Shown: in pieces, positions 53,524 through 62,900 of the stretch
Layout: each line of letters begins with the position of its first letter
Numbering within the stretch: position 1 is the stretch's first letter
Source: JAHBNG01 sp039028975
GTDB taxonomy: Bacteria > Chloroflexota > Anaerolineae > Caldilineales > Caldilineaceae
Length of the DNA: 64,000 bases
Assembly: GCA_039028975.1 (NCBI GenBank)
Contig: JBCCHB010000045.1
Location: forward strand, 1-64,000
Direction of reading: 5' to 3'
Made by a program: the position numbers and the translations under genes
The notes under the pieces: model-generated
What the model was told of the DNA's origin: nothing
Database searches by the model: none
The model's input: only the letters and a program-made list of their open reading frames with translations

Positions 53524-54690
53524 TTACCTTACCCCCATAATCAGATCGATTACCAACTGATCCAACCGCTCGTAAGGCTGCCCCTTCTTGCCCATGTTGA
53601 CTCGATCAAAATTGTAGGCTTTGAGGGCCGCAGCCTTTTCTGAGCTATACTTGCCGGTGAATTGTGACATACTACCATCGTCCGCCGTGATTTCCGCAAG
53701 TAGCGCCTGGATTTCCGCATCTTCGTTAAATTGCTCGGCCTTCTCTTTGTGGATCAGATAGGTGCGCATGGAACCGATAGCGAACTGTTTAACGTCTTCC
53801 ATATCTGACGTGCGATAGGCGTGGGAATCAAAGTGGCGGGAGCCATCGTATTTTACATCTTCCAGGAATTTGACCAGGAAGAAGTTCTGCTTGATGCTGT
53901 GAGAGCCAAATCGAAAATCCTGATCATAGCGACCTGGGTTTTGGTCGTTGAGATCAATGTGAAAGAGTTTGCCTGCGTCCCATGCCTGGGCGACAGCATG
54001 CGTAAAGTTCAGCCCAGCCATAGTATCATGAGCATATTCGGGGTTCAGCCCCACCATATCGGGGTGATCCAAAGTATAGATAAAGGCTAGAGCAGAGCCA
54101 ACTGTAGGCAGGTAGATATCGCCCCTGGGTTCGTTGGGTTTGGGTTCCAAGGCAAATTTATAGCCATACCCCTGATCCATGCTATATTCGCAGAGATAGT
54201 TTAGCGCTTCGCGGAACCATTTTCCTGCTTCTGCCGGGTTCTTGCCCGAGTCGGTTTCTGTCCCTTCTCGCCCGCCCCAAAAAACGTAGGTTTTGGCACC
54301 CAGTTCAGCGCCCAAATCCATTGATGACATGGTCTTTTGGAGCGCAAAGGCTCGTACTTGGGGATCATTGCTTGTGAAGGCACCATCTCTGAAAACTGGA
54401 TCGAAAAAGAGGTTGGTCGTAGCCATGGGGCAGACAATACCGGCATCGTCCATGGCCTTTTTAAAATCAGCTACGATTCTGTCTCGTTCGGCTGGCGTTG
54501 CGTCGATGGGGACAAGATCATTGTCATGGAGGTTGACGCCCCATGCACCGATTTCTCCTAGCATGGCCACTGAATCCAGCGGGTTGATGGGGTCACGTAC
54601 TGCGTCACCAAAGGGATCGCGACCTACATTTCCAACAGTCCACAGACCGAAGGTGAATTTGTGCTCTGGCTTTGGTTGATAATTGGACAT
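53524..54690 (-). CDS. xylA: Xylose isomerase, actinobacterial-type
   Basis: A 388-residue class I-type TIM barrel interconverting xylose and xylulose (and glucose/fructose). Key segments: FTFGLWTVGNVGRDPFGD (about 13-30), NLHDNDLVP (about 53-61, catalytic His-Asp), YVFWGGREGTE (about 134-144), FALEPKPNEPRGD (about 177-189, metal Glu and catalytic Lys), NPEYAHDTMAGLNF and HIDLNDQN (about 242-249). Length fits the short actinobacterial form. GGAGAACC precedes the ATG. Upstream lies repeat A9. No xylB kinase is visible nearby. Confidence 0.95.
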   Translation of the reverse strand: MSNYQPKPEHKFTFGLWTVGNVGRDPFGDAVRDPINPLDSVAMLGEIGAWGVNLHDNDLVPIDATPAERDRIVADFKKAMDDAGIVCPMATTNLFFDPVFRDGAFTSNDPQVRAFALQKTMSSMDLGAELGAKTYVFWGGREGTETDSGKNPAEAGKWFREALNYLCEYSMDQGYGYKFALEPKPNEPRGDIYLPTVGSALAFIYTLDHPDMVGLNPEYAHDTMAGLNFTHAVAQAWDAGKLFHIDLNDQNPGRYDQDFRFGSHSIKQNFFLVKFLEDVKYDGSRHFDSHAYRTSDMEDVKQFAIGSMRTYLIHKEKAEQFNEDAEIQALLAEITADDGSMSQFTGKYSSEKAAALKAYNFDRVNMGKKGQPYERLDQLVIDLIMGVR

Positions 54691-54710
54691 TTGGTTCTCC
54701 TAAAGTAGGG

Positions 54711-54826
54711 TATATACTTCGCCAGAAAGGGCTTATCCCGACTCTTGTCCAACCTACTCTGCAACATTCCGAGAAGGGAGAACATCCCCATCTTCATAGG
54801 AACAAGCTTTTTCTGGCTATCTATAT
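54711..54826 (-). repeat. Family-A MITE-like repeat, copy A9
   Basis: Minus-strand ends ATAGATAGCCAGAAAAAGCTTG and GGGATAAGCCCTTTCTGGC then GAAGTATATAC. Internal CTCCCTTCTCGGAATGTTGC. It lies 20 nt upstream of xylA, on the same strand. Confidence 0.8.
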
Positions 54827-54952
54827 TGTTAGGTTAGGGGAGTTAGATTAAAACGACACTTATATCATATTTTACCATGAAGAGATTAAAGAGACTGAAG
54901 TTGACTCGCTATGAGATGACATCCATAAGAATGCAGCGGAGGCTTGAAATCC

Positions 54953-55699
54953 ATGTACTTTGACCAAAGCGAATACAAAGTCCGATTTGAGTGGGGGCTG
55001 GCAGGCATTGAGGCACTAGCCCCTGTGACAGATGTTTTTATCATTGTCGATGTACTCTCTTTCACCACTAGTGTCGATATTGTGATTGGGAATGGTGGCA
55101 TTGTCTACCCCTACAATGGACCAGGGGATGAATTAGAAGCTTTTGCAAAAGAACGGGATGCCCTCTTTGCTAAACCGGGACGCAAGCAAGTGGAAGGCTA
55201 TTCCCTTTCGCCCTCATCACTGGTGACTATGCCTGAAGGCACGCGGTTTGTCCTTCCTTCCCCTAATGGCTCTCGCCTATCTCTTGCCACTGGGGATGTG
55301 CCGACGTTGGCTGGATGTTTGCGCAATCCAGCATGGTTGACGGCTCGAGCCAATCAGATGGGCGAACGTATCAGCGTCATTGCTGCCGGAGAGCGATGGA
55401 AGGATGGCTCACTGCGTCCTTCTCTAGAAGATCTCATCGGTGCAGGTGCTATGATCTTCCACTTAGAGGGGGGTGAACTCTCCCCAGAGGCAAAGATGGC
55501 CATGGCCGCATTTGAGAATGCATTGGGTAGGCTACCCGAGACATTGTCCCAGTGCGGGTCGGGCAAGGAGCTAATCGCTCGAGGCTTTGAAGAGGATGTA
55601 CGGCTGGCCAGCAAATTCAATGCGAGTGTGGTGGCACCCGAGTTGAGAAATGGTGCCTATATTCAGATTGGCGTCGTAAGGGGGCGTGATGAGCAATGA
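54953..55699 (+). CDS. comB: 2-phosphosulfolactate phosphatase family protein
   Basis: A 248-residue ComB-family protein. It includes VFIIVDVLSFTTSVDIVIGNGG (about 25-46), PSPNGSRLSLATG (about 100-112), ISVIAAGERWKDGSLRPSLEDLIGAG (about 140-165) and GRLPETLSQCGSGKEL. In methanogens ComB makes sulfolactate for coenzyme M. In bacteria without CoM it is a family name only, and the substrate is unknown. ATG 54953 is preferred, with GGAGG 10 nt upstream; TTG 54944 is only 1-2 nt from that site. Confidence 0.88.
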   Translation: MYFDQSEYKVRFEWGLAGIEALAPVTDVFIIVDVLSFTTSVDIVIGNGGIVYPYNGPGDELEAFAKERDALFAKPGRKQVEGYSLSPSSLVTMPEGTRFVLPSPNGSRLSLATGDVPTLAGCLRNPAWLTARANQMGERISVIAAGERWKDGSLRPSLEDLIGAGAMIFHLEGGELSPEAKMAMAAFENALGRLPETLSQCGSGKELIARGFEEDVRLASKFNASVVAPELRNGAYIQIGVVRGRDEQ

Positions 55700-55981
55700 A
55701 TGACCTCAACTGTAATCAAGCAGAGATAGATTCGTACTTGAAATGATGCCCGAACTCTGCAACGCACTCGGAGTGAGATACAAAAAAATGGAGATCCCCC
55801 TGACTTTCCTGATGATTGACATATCGGTTGAGCTTTTTTAGAATATTTTCTTGGTCAGAATTTTATCATCACTACTCCCCTCCGTCTAAAAATCGGAGAT
55901 TGGTTCTCCCTGTCATGGTTGCGGAGAACTTTGATTTGGAGACGACCGTACTAAAACGCAAGTTCAATTGAAGGAGCTGCC
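55700..55981. other. Intergenic interval before the propeller-lyase-like gene
   Basis: 282 nt without a gene. The right part is repeat B7. Otherwise nothing is seen apart from AT-rich DNA. Confidence 0.5.
55872..55955 (+). repeat. Family-B MITE-like repeat, copy B7
   Basis: From CTACTCCCCTCCGTCTAAAAATCGGAG to GATTTGGAGACGACCGTACT. Oriented toward the gene at 55982. Diverged TIRs. Confidence 0.55.
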
Positions 55982-57007
55982 ATGCCCAATCCAGCCTTGG
56001 ATATTCCTCACGTTCTTGACGATCCTCCTTCTTACCATAAGAAGCTGCTCGAATACGGTGAAAGGCCTTATTGGACGCTAGATGGTTCGCGCGTCGCCTT
56101 CATTGAATCCAATTACGGTGATGTCTGTGAGATCGAAGTAGAAAGTGGGCAGATACGGCACCTCACACGGGGCTTGGGTGATCATCACAGCTTTCTAAGA
56201 GTTTTGGTTCTCTCCAACGGGGACTATCTGCTTGTTGGTCCGAAAAAGTTCATAGACCGAGAGACGAGCCGCAAATCGGATTCCGAGCTATGGGTTTTGG
56301 ACAAAAACCTGAAACGGCCGCCCAAACCTTTGGGGCGTCGATGCTTTGAAGGCTTAGGCGTTTCAACACTCACGCCAAAAATTAGCTATGCAGTAAGTGG
56401 CCGACACGATCCTAAATTGCCCGACCTCGATTCATATGAATGTCGTGTAGCCGATATCATCTACGGCGACGACGGCCCTGAACTTGGAGAGGCTCGAGTC
56501 ATCTATCGCATCGACGGGGGACATCGGCCTGAACCACAAGACTTTCGACATGATGATACTGAAGTCATCATAGCTGAGTACGTCACCGATCCAATCAAGC
56601 GGGCTGGGAACCGAGATCATTACTGTGTTGTCAAGGGAATTATGATTGAGACAGGTGAAGTTCGGACCTACATTGATGAGCCGTGCGTTCATAACGAATG
56701 CGAGGGCATCTTCCCCGATCACGAGCATATCTGCCTCGAATCAGGGTGCGATGGACCGTATGATCACCATACCAACGATCTCTGGAAGCTCAAGTTGGAT
56801 GGAACCGGCAGACGCGTACGCATGACCGAGGTGTACAATCGTCCACCTTGGCGGTGCACCAACTCCAACGTCAGTCCAGATAGCAGGTGGCTAGCTTTCA
56901 TGGTGACTTTGCGCACCGATGAGCCAGGCTATGGACGGGGATTAGGGCTAATGGATTTGGAAGCCTGGGAAAACTCTTCAAAATCACAAGAGTGGGGTAC
57001 GCCTTAG
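55982..57007 (+). CDS. TolB-like beta-propeller protein (oligogalacturonate-lyase-like)
   Basis: A 341-residue protein with PD40/TolB-like propeller repeats: RPYWTLDGSRVAFIESNYGDVCEIEVESGQIRHLTRG in parts at about 28-64, then SELWVLDKN, NDLWKLKLDGTGRRVRMTEVYN and NSNVSPDSRWLAFMV near the end. HHSFL and EGIFPDHEHICLESGCDG carry conserved His. The family includes oligogalacturonate lyase (PL22) and other carbohydrate-acting propellers. No signal peptide, so cytoplasmic. The substrate is unproven, and the match is to fold and repeat pattern. Confidence 0.7.
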   Translation: MPNPALDIPHVLDDPPSYHKKLLEYGERPYWTLDGSRVAFIESNYGDVCEIEVESGQIRHLTRGLGDHHSFLRVLVLSNGDYLLVGPKKFIDRETSRKSDSELWVLDKNLKRPPKPLGRRCFEGLGVSTLTPKISYAVSGRHDPKLPDLDSYECRVADIIYGDDGPELGEARVIYRIDGGHRPEPQDFRHDDTEVIIAEYVTDPIKRAGNRDHYCVVKGIMIETGEVRTYIDEPCVHNECEGIFPDHEHICLESGCDGPYDHHTNDLWKLKLDGTGRRVRMTEVYNRPPWRCTNSNVSPDSRWLAFMVTLRTDEPGYGRGLGLMDLEAWENSSKSQEWGTP

Positions 57008-57259
57008 GTTCTGTTGACATTTTCCATAACCAGGAATTTCAGCCCGATACAGGGAGTCGCCAGGTGTCATTTCCGCTTACTACCTGCAGAAATTTATCTT
57101 TCGCTTGCGTTATGGATGCCGTTTGCGAACCAGAGCAAAGCGCCATTACTGCCTTCGGGCATGACAATTCACAAATGTCAACACCGCCGGGTTCTATAGC
57201 GGTGCCATGTGGCGGCGGTTCCCAAATAGCCAATGGCACAATCACCCTCCATTCCTTAC

Positions 57260-57438
57260 GACTTTGTGTAAATTTTGACATACATTCTATCTGAACTTTC
57301 CGATATACTAAGACCTTAAGTCCAGTGATAGTTAGATTGCTCAAGTTGTAAGGTTGTGTGTAGTTTATCGTTCTCCTCCTCATTTCCTCTACATCACACC
57401 GTGGTTCACTCTTGTCCTATTCTTTGCATGTATGAATA
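57260..57438 (+). repeat. Direct repeat R1 (upstream of SGNH gene)
   Basis: About 180 nt matching R2 at 59704-59888. Shared words: CTTTGTGTAAATTTTGA, CGATATACT, GTTAGATT, CTCAAGTTGTAAGGTTGTG and CTACATCACA. R2 precedes the next large exported-protein gene. Confidence 0.75.
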
Positions 57439-57524
57439 GCTAGATAAAATTAGACCTTTCTTTTTGGGAATCTTCAGCTTGAATCTCACAAAAGTTAGGA
57501 CGAAATTAAGCTAGCGCTCTAGAC
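57431..57524 (+). repeat. Family-A MITE-like repeat, copy A10 (diverged)
   Basis: ATGAATAGCTAGATAAAATTAG at the left and AGTTAGGACGAAATTAAGC at the right with a TTTTTGGGAATCTTC centre. Oriented toward the SGNH gene. Similarity is weaker than for A5, A8 or A9. Confidence 0.45.
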
Positions 57525-57541
57525 CAATTGAGAGAAGTAAA

Positions 57542-59689
57542 ATGAAGTCTATCCCCAGCTCAGCAATGGCTATGCTGATCCTACTTATCTTGGCCGTTGT
57601 CGGCGTTGTTCAGACCCAAAATCTGATGCTCGCTCTATCCAACGATCCCCCTAGTTTGTCATCCACTCGCTCCGTATCGTCTGCACAAGCGTCTTTGCTA
57701 ACACCCAATCCATTTATCGAGATTGCCAACCAATCTGGTGTCTCTGGATATGAAATTGGTATCTTTGGCTCTGGATTTGGTACAGTCCAAGGCAATGGAA
57801 ACGTTACAATTCTGGGAAACCAAGCCCAGATTGTCGAATGGAGCGATGGATTTATCCGCGCCGTGGTTCCACTGGTTGCCGATGGAAGCGGTCAGTTGGT
57901 TGTGACCACAGATTCATTGAATCAGGATAGCTCACCATTTACTGTCTATACCATCGCTCCAACGTTTCAAGAGAGACCACAGGTTCAATTTCAGAACATT
58001 CTCCATGGAAGGCAAGCTTACCTATCGGGTCTCACTAGTTATGTTTGCTATCAGCAACCAGAGAACACCGATTTGGCTCCTGAGTGGTTCCTGGCTGACT
58101 TTACCTGTGGCTATCAGAATATTGTCGGCACAGGGAAGGCAACCTTTACAGCCCCCGCCACCATCGCTTTTGACGTTTCCGAAGGATTAGTGGGCCCATA
58201 CCATCTTCAACTTTACTCAGAGAGCATATGGTATGATTTTTATAGCGTTGTTCAGGATTATCAGATCCAAGTCTCGGCTGATTCAACCGACGGTATGGAC
58301 GGTAGCTGGACAACGTTGTCCACCATCACGGGTAACAACCGCGGAAGTAGACTACACGAAATCTCTATCCCATCAGGTGGTTATCATTGGCTTCGGCTCC
58401 ATGTTACGACAGGCCAAGGCATTGGCAATCAATTTGATATGAAGGAAATTCGGCTTTATCAACCCAGTGGTGGCCCCAGCACGCTTCATGATGCCTTTGC
58501 CCTTTATGGAGACTCCTTAACGACCTACGCATTCGAGGCAATCGGTCGTAGCGGTTTGGCCGCTAAGCTTAAGACCTTACGCAACACGTCAGATGATCTT
58601 ATCTTTAACGTCTACGGATTGCCTGGTCAAAGCTCCTTTGGCCTGATTGATTTTGTTGATAGCAATGTCGATATCTATGATGCCTTTGCTCTGGATGATA
58701 TGATCAATCGAAGCACCTATTGGGGAATTGCTCTTGGGACCAATGACACGTTTGAGGGCAGCAATGCGCTGGGTGTACCTGGCACAAATCTAGAAGAGTA
58801 TGATAATCGAGTCGACGCGGTTGTTCAACATCTTATCAGCCAGGGACGGGTGCCGTTGATTGCAAGAATGCCTGATACAATTGAGTCGTTGGGCGGCTTT
58901 GGGGATCTGGCCAGTAAGAAGAAAATTTTGGCAGATATTGATGCCATCTCTGCCCTGCATCGGCTGATTCCTGGCCCCGATCTCTATACAGAATTCCGGC
59001 GCAATATCGAGACGGATAATGGCTCTTACTATAGTGGTGATGGCACCCACCACAACGATGCCGGTGAGGTTGCTTTGGTCGATCTATGGACATCAGCCCT
59101 GTTTCAAGGGACAGTCACCACCAACCAAGCGCCCACTGCCGTTGCCGACAGTGGCATTACGGACGAAGATGTCTCTATTACTGTGGATGTTCTGGCCAAC
59201 GACAGCGACGCAGATGGAGATAGCCTGACAATTGTCAATCTGCTTCAGCCAGCCAATGGTGCAGCGCTGTTGAATATAGATGATACCATTACCTACACCC
59301 CGACTATTTCCTTCAGTGGGAGTGACCTCTTCACCTACACTGTTGACGACGGGAATGGAGGACAGGCCAGCGCTCAAGTCACCGTTACTGTCAACGAAGC
59401 ACCCAACCCACCAGGCCAAGTAGCGTTGCTGGCACCTATTGGTCACATCAATACACCAAATCCGACCTTTATCTGGGAAGCGGAGAGCAGTGCCATAAGC
59501 TACACCCTGGTTATTTACAATGTCGATAACGTTACAATCCTCCTGATGGATACCCTCCCAGCAGCAGACAACTGCACCAGTACCCAGTGTACTTTTCAAC
59601 CGCCCAATTTCGCGCTACCGCCTGGCCAGTATACTTGGCTTGTTCAGGCTGTCAACCAAGCAGGTGTAGGACTTTGGAGCGTTGGGTGA
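57542..59689 (+). CDS. Secreted SGNH/GDSL hydrolase with Ig-like domains
   Basis: A 715-residue exported protein. A hydrophobic N-terminal segment (about 10-30) is followed by a TIG-like region (about 45-135), a beta-sandwich (about 190-310, HEISIPSGGYHWLRLHVTTG), then an SGNH hydrolase: ALYGDSLT with Ser325 (block I) and GDGTHHND with Asp500 and His503 (block V). A tandem-95/cadherin-like domain follows (about 525-620, VDVLANDSDADGDSLTI) and a last fibronectin-like domain (about 628-712). A secreted carbohydrate esterase or lipase is likely. The stop closely follows the last domain. A duplicated upstream region (R1) is shared with the next gene. Confidence 0.82.
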   Translation: MKSIPSSAMAMLILLILAVVGVVQTQNLMLALSNDPPSLSSTRSVSSAQASLLTPNPFIEIANQSGVSGYEIGIFGSGFGTVQGNGNVTILGNQAQIVEWSDGFIRAVVPLVADGSGQLVVTTDSLNQDSSPFTVYTIAPTFQERPQVQFQNILHGRQAYLSGLTSYVCYQQPENTDLAPEWFLADFTCGYQNIVGTGKATFTAPATIAFDVSEGLVGPYHLQLYSESIWYDFYSVVQDYQIQVSADSTDGMDGSWTTLSTITGNNRGSRLHEISIPSGGYHWLRLHVTTGQGIGNQFDMKEIRLYQPSGGPSTLHDAFALYGDSLTTYAFEAIGRSGLAAKLKTLRNTSDDLIFNVYGLPGQSSFGLIDFVDSNVDIYDAFALDDMINRSTYWGIALGTNDTFEGSNALGVPGTNLEEYDNRVDAVVQHLISQGRVPLIARMPDTIESLGGFGDLASKKKILADIDAISALHRLIPGPDLYTEFRRNIETDNGSYYSGDGTHHNDAGEVALVDLWTSALFQGTVTTNQAPTAVADSGITDEDVSITVDVLANDSDADGDSLTIVNLLQPANGAALLNIDDTITYTPTISFSGSDLFTYTVDDGNGGQASAQVTVTVNEAPNPPGQVALLAPIGHINTPNPTFIWEAESSAISYTLVIYNVDNVTILLMDTLPAADNCTSTQCTFQPPNFALPPGQYTWLVQAVNQAGVGLWSVG

Positions 59690-59703
59690 GGGACATGTTT
59701 ACA

Positions 59704-59888
59704 AACTTTGTGTAAATTTTGATATACATCTCATACGTTTTTTTCGATATACTCTGGCTTTAAGATCGTCTGAGAGTTAGTTAGATTACTCAAGTTGTAA
59801 GGTTGTGGGTAGTAAATAGGTCTCTTCTAGGTTCCCCTACATCACATCGCATTACATCTCCTTTCTTATTGTTACATAGATTAATAGC
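59704..59888 (+). repeat. Direct repeat R2 (upstream of di-haem gene)
   Basis: Matches R1 (57260-57438), with CTTTGTGTAAATTTTGATATACAT and GTTAGATTACTCAAGTTGTAAGG conserved. Located 85 nt before the start of the giant exported protein. Confidence 0.75.
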
Positions 59889-59973
59889 TGACCCTTTCGA
59901 TGGCCAGGTATAGTGCTCCTATGCTGTTGACTATTCCAACCTCCCTGCCCGAGCCTAATACAAGTTGTACCAT

Positions 59974-62900
59974 ATGAATATTCAGAAAAGCATCAACCAT
60001 TCCGTTTCTCTTTTTCTATCAATCTTTTTCCTGCTATATATAGCAGTGATTATCGAACCCTCCCCAGCCATGGCCCAAGGTACCTGTGCCGCACTGCCTA
60101 CCAACGCCTACTATGAGATTACAGCCAAACATAGTGGCCAAGTGCTGACTGTATCGGGAGCATCGCAGAGCGAAGGTGCCCAGGTGATCCAAATGCCTGA
60201 TACATCTGGGACAGAGCAGCGCTGGCATCTGGAAGACCTCTATAATGGCGACTATCAGGTGTTCGCGCGCCACAGCGGCAGGGCACTCAGTATCTTCTCC
60301 TTCTCGTACAATGATGGCGCAGCTGCGGAGCAGGCCAACCCTTCTAACAATAGCAACGATGATTGGTGCTTTCAGGACACAGGTGGTGGCGAATACAACA
60401 TCGTTGTTCGTCACAGTGGTAAAGCCTTGACAGTGGAGAATGGTTCTCTGGCCAACGGTGCCGATGTGGTTCAAATGCCCCTAGACCCTAATGCCGACCA
60501 CCAGAAGTGGATTCTCTCATCGCTGCCACCAGAAGGGCCAGGCAGTGGATTAGGTAACCTTAGCTATGGTCAGGGACAAGTGTCTAGAACAACCAAGCTC
60601 ATGTTGGACTTTCCAGTCAATGCTGGAAATCCTTATGGCATCAACAACGGTGTAATGACCAACGGACATTTAGTTGGTGTATTTGCCCCTGATCATGGAT
60701 CTGGATTTGGTGGGCTGGACGTTTACAACGTCTCCGATCCCCATCTACCTCAGTTGGTTGGGCGCGTCCATGATACAACCGGACTCACATCCAGATTTCG
60801 CGAAACCCATTCCATTGGTACCGCGAATTTCAATGGTGGCAACTACGTCATCTTTAACAATTGCTGTGGTCTGGAGATCTGGGATATACAGAATCCGCAA
60901 AACCCCAGCCGGACAGGCTTTATCGATCTGCCCGAACTAGGCTTTGGCAACTACAGCAACAACGCTTGGCAGCTATTTGTCCAAGCACCGTATGTCTATG
61001 TCGGAGGTGCAGAGAAAGGGCTCTATGTTGTTGATATCAGTACACCAACCGCGCCACAGCTGATTAAGTGGCTACCAATCTCGGCCACGGGCGGTTTTCG
61101 GATCGGACCTGTCTTTGCCTTAGGAAATCGCCTAATTATCTCCAGCATGGGTTTCCCGTCGGTAGACGGTTTCTCAATTTTGGATATTGATGATCCGACG
61201 GACCCTCAGCTTATCTTCTCCTTACCTACGGTTCCCGAGTACTATACCATCTGCACCAACGGTACCCTGCTGGCCTTTGCCAATACGAGTAATAGCGTCC
61301 AGCATATTTATGATATCTCAGGCGACAATGCCACCCTATTGAGCAATCAGATTGTGTTGAACGATCCCCAATATTGTGCTTTTCAGGATCAGTATATCTT
61401 CTGGGGTGCTGAAACCATCTTTAAGGTCGATATTACCGATCCCACCAATCCTATACTAGTCGATGAGATGGGCTTCAATGTCTTTTTCCCTGACCACAGC
61501 CAAGTGGCCCCCATGGGCAACATCGTCTGGGCTGGAAACGATCATGGCACAGGTAATGGCTTTATCGTGCATCAGGCAGCCCCCGATACGACCCCGCCAT
61601 CTATCTATACAGTCAACCCGGCTGACAACGATACGGGCGTCTCTCGCTGTAGCCCCATTGGCATCGCCTTTTCCGACTATATCGATTTGGAGACGGTCGA
61701 CAATCAAAGCTTCATTGTGCGACCTGTAGGTGGACAGGCTGTCTCTGGACTCTACAGCTCAATGGGCAGCATGGTGAACTTTGTTCCTGATACTCTGCTT
61801 CAGCCAAGCACGACCTATGAGATTGTTTTGCCTAGCGGTGGCATCAAGGACATTATGGGGAATGGACTCAATGGGCCTGTATCAACTACCTTCACCACCG
61901 CCCAGAATAGCGGTTGTGATTCCGAAACCAATCCTCCTCTAACGGCCACATTGGATCCAATATCTCCTCATACGGTCAACAGCTCGGTTGGTTTTGCGGT
62001 GAATGTCGTCAATAACACCAATCCAAACCCAGAGGTCTCCTGGGATTTCGGTGATGGCAACTCGACTGGGTTCTCTACGTCCACAACAACAAACCATACC
62101 TATAGCGCGCCAGGCCACTATCAGCTGATTGCCACCGTACGGGATGGCACAATTGAGACAACGGCCACAGCCCTCGTGACCATTCACTATCCAATCACAA
62201 GCCAACAGCCAACTCGCTCTCGGGTGGTTGCCCACAGCGGAACCACCATCTTTGTAGTTAACCAGGACAACGACACCCTAACTGCTATCTCTGAATCTTC
62301 CTTGCAGAAGCAATGGGAAGTGGCAACCGGCGACCAACCTCGTAGCGTAGCGATTGCACCCGATGGCGATCTCTGGGTGGCCAATGAGCTGTCGGACACG
62401 GTGACCATCCACTCTTCGGCCAACGGAGCCATTTTAAGTACCATCACGCTGGATTATGGTAGTGGGCCATTCGGTATTGTCTTCAGCCCAGACGGCGCGT
62501 CAGCTTATCTATCTTTGTACGGAGCTGAAGAAGTGATCAAACTGAATCTAGCTGGTTCAGTTATCGGCCAGCAAGCGGTCGCAACGCCGAGAGGAATCGC
62601 ACTCAGCGCGGATTCTAACCGCCTCCTGGTGACCCGCTTCATCTCGCCGGATACGGGAGGCGAAGTGGTAGAGCTCAACTCCTCTACGATGAACGTTGTG
62701 CGCACATTTAACATGGCGCCCGATACCACGACCCAGGATTCAGACTCAGCAGCTAGAGGCATTGCCAACTACCTGCACTCAGTCACTATTGCCCCGGATG
62801 GGCTGGATGCATGGGTAGGTGCCAAGAAGGACAATATCTTCAGGGGTACCGTGCGCGATGGGCAGCCCCTAACCTTTGAGACCACTGTTCGTGCCTTGAG

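Larger units (their letters stand above)
57008..57541. other. Upstream region of the SGNH gene
   Basis: 534 nt without a gene. It contains the 180-nt direct repeat R1 and copy A10 of family A, then the start region of the SGNH hydrolase gene. No terminator is obvious after the propeller gene. Confidence 0.55.
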
